From: Ignelater luminosus
Lineage: Eukaryota > Arthropoda > Insecta > Coleoptera > Elateridae
Assembly (NCBI GenBank): GCA_011009095.1
Contig: VTPC01000976.1
Coordinates: forward strand, 25,171 to 89,170
Direction: 5' to 3'
DNA length: 64,000 nt
This document shows, one piece after another, positions 23,985 to 35,027 of this stretch. The stretch's first letter is position 1. Each line of letters opens with the position of its first letter. The notes beneath the pieces are model-generated. The model was not told where the DNA came from. It ran no database searches and saw only the letters and a program-made list of their open reading frames with translations. Both the position numbers and the translations under genes were made by a program.

Positions 23985-25796
23985 ATGAATCTTGAACTTT
24001 CTGAAACCAAATAAATTGAAGAGGCATTTAGAAACCTTGCACGAAAAATATATCGGTAAGCCCTGCCAATCTTCTGCGAAGAAACTCAGATCTTTCGGGA
24101 AACAGAAGTCAAATTTCTACCAAGCTCTCACAGTAAATGAAAGAGCTTTATTGTTATCGTACAAAGTGGCTTATAAAATAGCGAAATGTAAAAATAACAT
24201 GCTATTACAGAGCTACTTATTCTACTAGCTGCTGTAGACATTTTAGAAACAATGTTTGGTGGAAGCTGTGCTAAACAACTTAAGAAGATTCCTCTGTCAG
24301 ACGATACAATCTGCTGAAGAATTAACGATAGATCTGTGGATATTCAGCAACAGCCTGAATCTCAATTAGTTAAAAAATTATTTGACTTATAACTTGATGA
24401 AACACCAGACAGCAGCAACTATTACTCATCTGTCATATCAGATTATGTCAGGGTGCTACAATAGTCGAAGAATTGCTATTTTGCAAACCTATAGAAGAAA
24501 GAGCAACTGGTATCGAGTTGTTCAGAGTTACAATTGGTGCTTTTGTCTGTGCAAACTTGCAGTAGAAAGATTGTATTAGAGTTTGCACCGATGGAGCTCA
24601 AACTAAGCCTGGTAGGTATAACACTTTACAAGCACTTAAAGAAGAAATCTCTAGGAGCAGCCTGGACAGAAGCTTTTGGCATCAAACTCGCTAACTGCTG
24701 TGTTAAATATTGGTTTGACGGGAGTTATTGATATAGTTAATTATATAAAAGCCAGACCTCTAAAATCAAGAACTTTTGTTACTTTTGGTGCAGATGAGGG
24801 AGCTAAACATAATTCATTGTTATTTTATCTTCATCCAGATGGTTGCCACGGGGTAAGATGTTCAAGCGCGTCTACGAACTGAGAATTAAAATAGTGATGT
24901 TCTTAAGCAAGGATCGTCATAAACATGCTGGAGAATTTTACAACCTATTTTTAATGAAGGTCTCCCACTTAGTAGACATATTCGAAAAACTTAATTCACT
25001 CAGTCTTCAACTTCAGAGAAATAACACAAATATATTTGATTCAAATGAAAAGGTCAAGGCTTTTTGTAAGAAAATACAGTTATGGAATCACAAAAAAAAA
25101 ACGAAAACTGCTTTGAGATGTTTTCCACGATGTGTGAATTTATTCAGAGTTACCCGCCGGAAGAGAATCATAAAAAAGTGCTGTTAAAGACGGTGGATGG
25201 TGACTTAGAGAACTTGAGCATTAATTTCCGCAAATACATTTTTGGAGAAGATATTAAATTGTGTGACTGGAATTGGGTAATAAATTAATTTGACAGTGCA
25301 TCTACCGGCCTATCGCTGCAAGAAGAAGAACAACTCTTTTTTTACGTAGTTCAGAAAATTCAAATTTTGTTATTAAGTCTTTAAAAGATTTCTGGACTGA
25401 ACCGTCTTGTAATTATTCTCTTATTAAAGCAAAAGCGCTTCGGATACTGTTACCTTTTTCACTACTTACCTGTGCGAAATTGGTTTTTCTGCCGTACCTA
25501 CTGTAAAATCTAAATCTAGAAACAAACTTCAAATGGAAAAGGAGCTCATAGTGAGTATCTCGGATAGAAAACCAGACCTGGACAGGTTTTGTACTTAGAA
25601 GCAGGCACACATTAGTCATTAGATCTATGCCCTAGAAATGTTTTATTTGTTTTAATGCTTTCGTTGTGATTGTGTTCTAAATTATTAAAAATATATGATA
25701 TATGATGCTTTGTCTTGTTCATTTATTCGACGCCCTCTCTTGCAAGCTACGGCGTCCACCAGGGAGGCGCGCCCCACAGTTTGAAAACCGCCATTC
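23985..25796 (+). mobile_element. hAT transposon remnant, ZBED-type
   Basis: The coding part and 3' end of a hAT element. The right end near 25,735-25,796, read in reverse, starts TAGAATGGCGGTTTTCAAAC and continues with GTGGGGCGCG, the style of hAT/ZBED inverted repeats. No matching left end was seen near 23,880-23,990, so the 5' end is lost or too diverged, and no 8-bp duplication can be given. Confidence 0.6.
23992..25599 (+). pseudogene. hAT (ZBED5/SCAND3-like) transposase pseudogene
   Basis: Fragments of a hAT transposase in shifting frames. The N-terminal part has the tail of a BED finger: LKPNKLKRHLETLHEKYIGK, with the His pair that ligates zinc. Next come QALTVNERALLLSYKVAYKIA and AVDILETMFGGSCAKQLKK (about 24,110-24,290), then SDDTICRRINDR after a correction of frame. 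The catalytic-core region near 24,380-24,750 is broken. Near the end, YLCEIGFSAVPTVKSKSRNK and MEKELIVSISDRKPDLDRF (about 25,460-25,599) form the hAT C-terminal dimerisation region. Many frameshifts and stops make it inactive. ZBED5-like host proteins derive from this group, but nothing suggests domestication here. Confidence 0.7.
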
Positions 25797-26020
25797 TACA
25801 TTAAGAATTTACTTTCGCAACTAACTGTAAGGTAACTTTGGTATCCATAGTATCCAAAACATATCTAAGCAAAAAAGCAAATGAAAACTGAACAACAGCA
25901 AGAAAGAATTACTTTGTCTCCCTCAAAAATATAATCGTCAACTTTCGAGAACAAACAAAGGGTCGAAAAGCCTACTTTCTAATAAGGTCGATAAATATCA
26001 TATGTAACTATAGATGCAAT

Positions 26021-26773
26021 ATACTGGGTGGCCCAAGATTCCAATCTAGTAAGATGATAGCTTTATGTTAGGAGATAGATATAAATTAAGAGCAGACGGC
26101 GACATAGTGCCTCTGGAAGCATAATCTAAAAATACTCTGAACTAACTGTCAACAACTGTTTTTAACAGTTTTAATAAAATAACGCTTAAACCAACGCAGA
26201 TAAACTCAAAGACCATTAAATAAAAACGGAAAAAATTAGATTTTGCGTCTGATTATACAAAAATTTTTTATATCGTTTTATTTAAAAATATCAGGTTATC
26301 CATGATTGAAGATCTTCAATTTCAATGACCTGTCATGGGACCATAGTAATCTTTAACAATGTTATTTGCAACGCAATTGATGTAGCAGCTCGTATTTAAC
26401 ACGATGATCAAACCGTATCTGCCTATCCTGTTTACTTCTAGAGATATCCCAAACTTTTTAGAACAACGCAAAAGTAAATTTTTTCAAAGCAATAAAAATA
26501 TCTTGAAAACGGTGCAATTTGGACCAAACATTAGGTTAATAAAAATGATTCTAGATTTAATAGAAAATCCAAAAATGAAATAATATACAGGGTGTTCTAT
26601 TTGAAAAAGTAAAGTAAGATACTGCCACAAACAAGTCAAACGCCCTGTATAGTTCAGAGTATTTTTAGATTATGCTTCCACAGGAACTATGTCGCCGTCT
26701 GCTCTTAATTTATTCCTATCTCCTAACATAAAGCTACCATCTTACTAGAGCAGAATTTTGGACCACCTTGTAT
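26021..26773. mobile_element. Foldback element with about 120-bp inverted arms
   Basis: The left arm 26,021-26,143 and right arm 26,652-26,773 are reverse complements at roughly 90% identity by eye; both contain GAGCAGACGGCGACATAGT and GCATAATCTAAAAATACTC. The 508-bp centre has no coding sequence and includes a nested mini-element at its right end. No target duplication was settled. It may be a non-autonomous DNA transposon or an inverted pair of one repeat. Confidence 0.8.
26584..26651. mobile_element. Nested 68-bp mini-element with TACAGGGTGT ends
   Basis: It begins TATACAGGGTGTTCTATTTG and its end, reverse-complemented, begins TATACAGGGCGTTTGACTTG. These are imperfect inverted ends with TA at each edge, touching the right arm of the foldback element. 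It is too small to encode anything. Confidence 0.5.
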
Positions 26774-28443
26774 GTGGTTTTATACGCGAGATATAAATAT
26801 AATCAATCTGTATAATCGTCTACATTTATTTATTAATACAAATTTCTTCCATTAATTTCAAATTAAATTCTATATTACGTATACCATCAGCAGAACATCA
26901 CATAATCATAAGACTGAACTTTCATAAAAACCGAAAGAGTGCGAGCATTTCACGTTTCGCCTATTTTCAGCACCTTAAATTGAACGTATTTTATCATTTT
27001 ATATCTCGTTAAGGAATTACGTACAGTGCTTCCATTTGAATAAGAAATCTCCAATAAATATATAATATCCTATACATAAATGATTTGTATTGAAAAGGTA
27101 ATTAATTAGATTAAGAATTTTCCTAAACCGCTTTCGAACTTTATAAACTTACAGTAGGTAATTAACAAACACTTAAGGTTTTCCCTCTTTTATTAAGGTA
27201 AAATTAAAGCAAGCACGCAGTTGGAACTTACAAACACTAATTTGTAAGCAAATGGCATCTAACAAATTTTACACCCAACATGGTGGCCACCATTCGAACG
27301 TTAGAGGGTGGAAGGTCGAAAATAGCTTCAAAGGATTAAACCCTGCTCGCAACGTCACGTCTACGCAAATGCTTTAATGGAAGGCGTGTGTCATATATCC
27401 GAATACTTTCATTGACCGTATCCGTTCTTTTATAAGCAAAGCTTTTTAACATACGACAGATTCAAAACCTCTTTAAAAAAATCATATCCGTTTCGGCTGT
27501 AAGCACTATTCAAATTACCAGTGAAAGTTCCCTTTTCTAAACGTTTTTCTCCTACTAAAAAGTTCTCATCAAGAATTCTATTCTGAATATATCAAGTACT
27601 GCGTTGTTTACCTATGCTGCCTAACTGAATTGCAAAGACTCAAAATTTAAATATTAAGCAAAATCTTTTTTAAATTTAAATTTGACTTATTTATCTTGAA
27701 CAAGATAAATCGTTAGAGTTATTCGACGTCATTTGTAATTCAGAGATATGTACATTTTTATTTTAGCAAAGCCAATACAGATTTATTACAAAAGAAAGTT
27801 GTTTCTTTTTGTCTAAATCAGAGAAAAGTTTTGAAAAGAATAATGAAGTAAAGAATAAATTCTACGAAACAGCGAAATACCTTTGATTCTAATTAATTTT
27901 TAAGCTTAAATTCCTTAATGAAACAAAGACTTATAGATGGGGTTAAATTCATTAAATTATAACCCTTCCGCTTTTTTAGGGCTAACTAAATTTGCAAATT
28001 AGCACACAGTTGTGTCGGGAGGATAATTGAATTTTTTTTCGTAATATTGCACCCCGGGTTTTTTAGCGCGAAGCGGATGAAATTACATACGTATCTGAAA
28101 CATCATTCAAGATTCTCCAGATTGAATGTTAAACTAATCAATTTTCCTTTACTACATTTTACTGAAAACTAAATTATAGTTCACTATCATAGTATTAAAA
28201 AAAGTCAAAAGTACATATTATGGTTTATTACATCGACGACAGTTTTTTTTTCATTAACTTCCAACGTCTATTAGAAAATTAAATGAACTCTAAATGAAGA
28301 AAATTTTTTGAATATTCAAATTTCCAGTTGAATTACAATCAAAAAATTCCAAACTAAAAATGAAATAAAAGATTTAAATAGATGAGGTTTATGTTTTAAG
28401 ATTATAACATAAAATAATAAATTAACAAATATTTGTTAATGTT
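26774..28443. other. Non-coding DNA with two GC-richer patches
   Basis: No gene recognised. The patches at 27,240-27,470 (with CATGGTGGCCACCATTCG) and 28,010-28,100 (with CACCCCGGG and TTAGCGCGAAGCGGATG) stand out from the AT-rich background and have no open frame of note. They could be regulatory or old repeat DNA. Confidence 0.45.
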
Positions 28444-28728
28444 CTAAATATGGTTAAAGCCGAAAGCAAAAGTATATATGGTTGTTTTTGTTATTAGATA
28501 GAAAATCATAATTAAAAAGAAAATCAATTCAGTATTATTTGTGAAACCAACAGTGGTATCGCCGACTGAACAAAACTCTTGGCCTTCCTCTGACAAGATA
28601 TCAACATAAAGAACGTTTTCACTTTGACTCGTCTCCAGTTTTACACTGGAGAACCTGATGAGGTATTGGAAAGTTTTGTTAATGCAATCGCTACGGAGAT
28701 ATTTGAAGAAATTTTTGTTTGGGGGCAA
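28444..28728 (-). CDS. Unrecognised open frame, doubtful
   Basis: A minus-strand open frame whose uninterrupted part begins about 40 bases further upstream, with no ATG at the start. It has mixed composition (KLETSQSENVLYVDILSEEG, then GQEFCSVGDTTVG) and ends in a hydrophobic stretch (FFLIMIFYLI). Base composition over 28,550-28,760 is less AT-rich than its surroundings, which is the main reason to mention it. It could be a terminal exon, a transposon scrap or chance. I do not recognise it. Confidence 0.2.
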   Translation of the reverse strand: MPPNKNFFKYLRSDCINKTFQYLIRFSSVKLETSQSENVLYVDILSEEGQEFCSVGDTTVGFTNNTELIFFLIMIFYLITKTTIYTFAFGFNHI

Positions 28729-29233
28729 TTCGCCAATGTGGCTTAAAAAGTACGCCTCTCTTCAGTCAAGAAACAATCAGAAAAAATTCGCAAGTCAAGA
28801 AATATCTGAAATACGTTTGGTGTCACTTATTTGCAAATGACAAGACATCATAATAATTATGACAATCGCATTACATTCGTACCTATAAGAGTATGGTAAT
28901 CTCAAGGAATTATACATTGCGGATCAGAAAGAGTCCAAGTTCGGAAAAGCTGATGGAAGGCATCAGAAGTAAAATTTGACAGTTTCAGCAAAGAGCATTG
29001 ATTTATTAACTTCAAGTCATTATTTCAATGCTATTTAAGTACTTGCTATGTAAATTAATGGAAACAAGGTTACTTTTCAAATTTTTATTTTAGTTATCAA
29101 GTTGATTGACATTTGGTTGGAAACACTCGTCATTTGTTAATTTCTTGTTTCTTTACTGTTATTCCAGTCCTACCATTTTACGTATTAAGTGTTTATTAAA
29201 GATTGATGTTTTTGATTTTATTATTAATCAAAG

Positions 29234-29440
29234 AAGTCGGATGAATCTTATCCCAAGAAACGAATCAAGACTAAGACTTTATCAGAATATTCAAAGATGG
29301 CGCAAACAGAGATTGCAACTCAGTGCATTGTAAGTACTAAGGCTAAAAATGTTATTCCGAAATTTAAACGAGAAACTGGTTCAATTGAGCCTAAGCGAGA
29401 AGAAAACTGTGGGAGAAAAGAGATAATTAAATGCTTTTGA
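29234..29440 (+). pseudogene. Tc1-type transposase HTH fragment, possible
   Basis: A plus-strand frame containing KTLSEYSKMAQTEIATQCIV, then STKAKNVIPKFKRETGSIEP and CGRKEIIK. This looks like the second half of a Tc1-type helix-turn-helix DNA-binding domain, whose hallmark is a KxxETGS linker followed by a CGRK-type basic hook. The frame stops at 29,440 and no catalytic domain follows, so only a scrap remains. Confidence 0.4.
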
Positions 29441-32400
29441 GAAAATTTAATCCAGAATCTTAGAAAACAAGTATTAATTTGAGTAAGAAATTTTTCTAAA
29501 TAAATGTAAAAGGTAGTGGAAAATAAGAGTTTTGTGTTTTTTACCTTGTTTACAATAATACATATGCACAGTACTGTAATGTAAGTTGAAAGATGAAGTG
29601 CAAGTTTCTCAAGGTATCGTCGAGATTTTGCCAAAATCGTTTCCGTACTTTTCGAGACAGTCCTTTAAATTTCGTACCTTTCTATAGCATCAGTTTTATA
29701 CCTGTAAGTCAAAGCTTAGCAGGTGCCTGAGTTTACAGGGATATTCTCGATTATCTGAGTAAGTGCTAGACAATTATGCGTTTGACATATGCCGTATCTC
29801 AGACACTTCTTATTTCTGGTTGCTCGCTAAAAGGCTTTTTTTGTTATACTGCAATCGGAACAGTTAAATTATTTGTTAATTATGATGTTTTATGGTTTGC
29901 TAATCATTATTTCTGATAATGCAAGAGAATGTCTTAGTAAAATAAACTTCTGAGGTGTGCTTAGTAATAAAAATTAACAGTGTTTTTCTGTTTCTGAATT
30001 TATCGAACCTTAAGAGAGCTAGAAGGTAGTTGAAACGTTAATCTGTCTAATATTAACAATAATTGTCATTTATAACAAGAAACTCAAATAAATCAAACAA
30101 TAGTTGTACTTTACAGAATTCGCGGTAGATAAAACTTATTCGTTATTGGCTTTTTTGGTTATGAGGTAAATAAATCAGAAAACAGTATTGACATTTTCTT
30201 GAAGGGAATTATTTAATTAGTTTCTAAAACTTTAAAATAACTTAAGGCTTAAGAATCCTCTATCAAGATTTCACCTACTTACATCTAGAGCAAAATACAA
30301 ATTGATCTTTATCTGTGTTTCCTTAGATGGCCAACTTTGAAGTAAAATGTTTTGGATAATAGGTTATCGCGTATGGAGGACGACGAGTAAGAAACACAAA
30401 AATCCATAGAAGATGGGATGATATTTAATATTAGTAGAAACGAGATGGGCATAATTGCATTAGTTATTGAAGTGAGCAAAGTGTTACCGTGCATCCTCCT
30501 ATGCATCTTCCATTTGAAATTAAGATAACACTATTAATGAAGTAACTTACTGCAATTTGCCTAGTTAGTAGTTCGCTTGCTTCTATACTTTACGTCAGGC
30601 AAGACCTTGCAAGCGCCGATATATTATATAAATATATGTTTATAAATTTATCCTGATAAGATAAACCATCTGAACACAAAGTATGCAACACAAAAGAACG
30701 TAGGCCCTGGATAAATACAAAACTTGATACGAACATTGTGTAGTTTGTTTTTTTTCGGTCATATTACTTTTTGTTGTTTTTTCCGAGATCTAGAAGACTA
30801 CCTTACTGAGTCATAATGAACTTCTGATATAAATACATATATAATTTAACATTTTGATATTCGCCGTTGAATGTGCAGTATATACAGAGTAATTCCAACT
30901 TCATTCATACACAAAAAATGAAACTTTTTCTTATTGATATTGCATTGTGTTCTCCCAAAAATTTTTTATATTACAAAAGCTTTATACTTTCATACAACTA
31001 ACTCGACGCAGGGATACTACCTAATAAATAGATAATTTTTATTCACTGTTAGCATTTAATTTTAAAGTTGAACATGTTTAATCCTTTGTCAAATCTGAAT
31101 TCTAAGATAAATCCAATAGCTCGCGTTACAAGCTGAATGATCATTCCAGTCAAAATTACTGGCATAGCCCATATAATTTTGGTGATGACTTACGGACACC
31201 ACTTATGAAATAAAATTAAAAGGCAACTGATTATTTTTAAAGATGCATGTACTATATAGACTTCACACCATGGGCAAAATGAGTCATATTTGTACATTTT
31301 GAGAAACATGGAAGGTTAAAGTAAGATCTGCACGATTTTTATAAAAAGGAACTGTATAATTTAGGAGGAAAAATAAACCAAGTGAAGGTAGAGAAATTAG
31401 GAAAGTAGATGAGCAGATCCTAAACAAAATTTGTACAATGAAAGAAAAATAAGAAATTAGAATAACATTGAAAGAGTTCATACAAAAATAGCAAAACAAA
31501 TTCAAGAAAATAAAATATAGATATTGGTGGATGCAGTTACTAATTTGATACATTCAGTACTAAATTATGTTGCTGTGCTGTATACACTGCAGAAGGGAAA
31601 CTATACGCAACCAGCATGAAATTTGTATCACAGTACAGTAGTTAGGTACATTGTTTTTTAAAGCAATTTAAACACCATTCATCAATTCTTAATATCGTAG
31701 AAGAGAATTTTAGTCTTCAATCACTGCTAATCTTTCGGGTGGAGTTTCGACAAAGTACTTATACGTGCAGATAGTACATATAAATCCCGTTTCAATTGCT
31801 AACCGATCTCTGCTTTAAAATTGAGCAACTCTAAACTAATTGATTGATTGTAGTCATTTTGTTTTAACTAAATCTAATAATTAAGGACTGGGGACCAGGT
31901 CGTCACGATGTCAGAACCAGGTTTGGATCTAGGCGTTGGGTGACGTTCCGGAGAAATTTCCATGAATAGTATTATTGTATTTTACTTCGCAGGTTTAATT
32001 AATCAATCTCTAAAACATGCCGACTTTGTTATTGTAAAACTTCGTATTAAAATAATTTATGTTAAAACTTTGTTAAAAAGATTTCGTTTTTTTTGAAAGC
32101 CGTCTTTCAAATAACGACCTGAACTCTGGCCCCTACTAATAATGTTTGGTTAAATTCTATCCTGTTACTAACAATAAGTACAATAAAAGCCTCAACCACG
32201 CATATCTTTTATTATCTTGATAATACTTTTTGCGGTGAGAGAATCTGGAACGTCACTTCTTTTAGAAGATTCAAGAAACCACACCCTCTATTTTATTAAA
32301 ATAGTTTGTGCTCCTTATTTTGTCTTCCACATGCCCATTTTCTGAATGCCAGGCTTACGAGTTTTTAGAATTTTGTGTCATAATAAGATATGTGCATTAT

Positions 32401-34775
32401 CTGCTACGTATAATCAACTTTTATCTGTAGCATTTGCTTGTTTCAAAATTATGTCTCTATGTAAATAGTAATATACAAAATTACACTCAAAAATTTTTAT
32501 AAAATATCATCACCATTGTATACAGCTACCAAAGTTGTAACGAAGTGCAATACAACCTATTCAGTAGCAGAATCGATACTAATTGGCGGCAGCAGTCCCA
32601 AACGGACGATAGCGTGCTAAAATGATTGCAGTTGAAGAGGGATAAGTTACAATGAGCCTGAGATATCCTGTTCGTGGCAGTCGCGCAATAACATCCTCTT
32701 GTGGGAAATTTATGTTGTGTTAGTTTTCGATACAAAACACACCAGTCAATTCACTTCATAGACAAATGAATATGAAATTTCAAAAACATTCGTTGCATCT
32801 TAATTCTTATAGAGAATAAGAATACTCACCTTTTTATTGGAAGTTTCTTGATATTTTACAAAATTTTTTAAGCCCAACTATTTATCGAATGCTACACTGT
32901 GGTATTTCACTGTATACACAGGAGTGTTCCGGTTGTTTATGGAATCCTAGCTTAGTTCTCACAGGATATTTCTCTTTATCTAGAATGATTTTACAAACAA
33001 CTGATACAACCTTACGTGAAAGATCTCGGTTATCTACTAGGTGGACACAGATATATATATAAACAAACTTGTTTACTTGGACGAAAGCTTCAGTCATTAT
33101 TCACGTCTAGTGAAATATTTATACTTGCCGCACCGAACCGATATATTTATAAAGATACGTGATCGGTATGTATTTTAGAAAATTACGTTTCTATTAGTCT
33201 GTTTTTCTTTTTACAGCATTCCGTTCACATTACTTGTCTTGTAGTCAGTGCTGCTAACCAGAGTGAAGTTTTTCTTTTTTGGGAATATCACTAGAATTGC
33301 ATGTTATCACTTAATCTTTTCGGCGCGGCAAGTATAAAATTTCATTTCTGACATCGAAAAATACTTCTGTAAAAAAAAACAGAAAATATTGCTAAATTAT
33401 TTTGAAAAGTCTGCAAGGTAATGCGTTTATATGGAGTTCCCTAATGCAGAAACTCCCGTATTTAAAAAGTAGCATTTGTCTTTTTCTTAACTTGTTAAAC
33501 TGCATCTTGTAGGTGGTAAGTTATTGAGTCACGGGAACTCTTAAACGATAGGATATATTCGTGTGCTAACAAAACAAGTAGTCTATGTTTTACAGCCTAC
33601 TATGCACCCTCTGTAAACTACTTGTTTTGCTGGCAAAGCATCCAGTAATATACGGGTGTCTGCATCTTCGTAAAGTTTGTTGCACTGAAAGTTCGTAAGC
33701 TGCTTTTTGCTAGACGCTGAGTGAATAAATACATGCCACTGCTGCAGCAGTCTATGTTTGAATTATCGGTTATTCTGTCGATGTTTGTTGTGCAGCTCGT
33801 TTTGCTCCAATACAATTTTTTATCGATAATTCTCTATTCATTACCATATCTATCCTCTGAGTACTGAGGATATGTTTCTAAACACTAGGTTGGCACAGAA
33901 CTCTGAATAATACTTTGAGTAGAGAGAAAAATAATGCTTCATATTCAGCTGTTAGTAAACGTGAAGCTTTGCGGTGGCAAACAAAGGCGTTTTTGGGACA
34001 GCAAAATCTTTAGAAATTCATAATAATTTTGAGCGCGTTGTTGCAACAGACATGGGAAATTGTCATTTCAAATTGCAAAAGACACAGTTAGAAAGACATA
34101 AACTAGAATAACATTTCACGGGTAAGTAAACGAATAAAAGAAAATAAATATGGAAGTTGACCTTAAAATGTACATTTATGAAACGCATTCGTTTTCTTTG
34201 TTTGTCTATCGTCTGTACGCAAAAAGCTTCTTACGAATTTGTTTTCAATAAAGTGCTAACTAAATCTATAGTTTGGACTTTAAAATATTACATAAAATGC
34301 ATTTTGTGTTTTCGGTCATTGGTAGCAAACACGCTTCTATGGTTCAGCGACATTACTTCTCTCTTTTCTCAATTAAAAAAAATCTCTAAATGTTCTGTCT
34401 AAAGGTGATTCTCAAACTTTACATTGACGACATACTATCGATTAGAGACAGAGAATAAGGTGTCAATTCGTGTTTAAATATATCTTCATAAGTATTATTC
34501 GTATTTTTTTAGCGTTAAGATATTTTTCACTGACTTGCGTAACAATTATCTTAGTGAAACCCACAATAAATTCATTTATTAACTTCAAGATCAAATTTCT
34601 ATCAATCAATATCTTTTCGAATCACATTCAGCATTTTGATTTGACAAACTATCTATTATTAGAACTTATAAACTTTTCGTCTAATTAACTGCAATTCTTA
34701 GTTAGGCCTATTACTCCCCTGCATCCTTACAAGTTTTATTTATATGCTCAAGAGTTTGATATACAGAAAGTTGAT
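29441..34775. other. Long AT-rich stretch without recognisable genes
   Basis: No supported gene, RNA or transposon, apart from the hairpin at 33,570-33,629. The GC-richer patch at 31,880-31,960 has no open frame. The open frames at 32,526-32,735, 32,882-33,097 and 33,618-33,815 are unrecognised and not splice-bounded. Confidence 0.5.
33570..33629. repeat. Imperfect hairpin
   Basis: CAAAACAAGTAG and TTTACAG on the left arm pair with CTGTAAA and CTACTTGTTTTG on the right arm, giving 12 + 7 paired bases with a one-sided bulge and a loop of about 15 bases. Confidence 0.6.
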
Positions 34776-35027
34776 TCAAGTCCCTTCGAAACGTTTTACA
34801 ACAAAATCTCCTACTAGAAATATCTTATGTACTCTTCGCGCAACTTTAAGTACCTTGTATATATTAAGTAGATATGTCGTACCCCATCTAAAATAGTTAA
34901 CATGGTCATAAGCGAAGAACCATGGTAGCATTTTGTGAAAACTATTTAAATAGATATCACATTTGCCGTTTCTTTCGCCAAATATAAAATGTAAAATATT
35001 TCGACAAGCTCCAGAGAGGAGTACCAA
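34776..35027 (-). pseudogene. Scrap of a transposon-associated protein family
   Basis: A minus-strand frame with MLPWFFAYDHVNYFRWGTTY followed by KIFLVGDFVVKR. I recognise the motif (ML-P-F-A-DH-NY-RW, then a GNFVV-like block) from an unnamed, multicopy, probably transposon-linked family in insects and other animals. Upstream sequence (SLLEFVSVQYATF) reads on in the same direction past a stop. Only a fragment is left. Confidence 0.45.
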
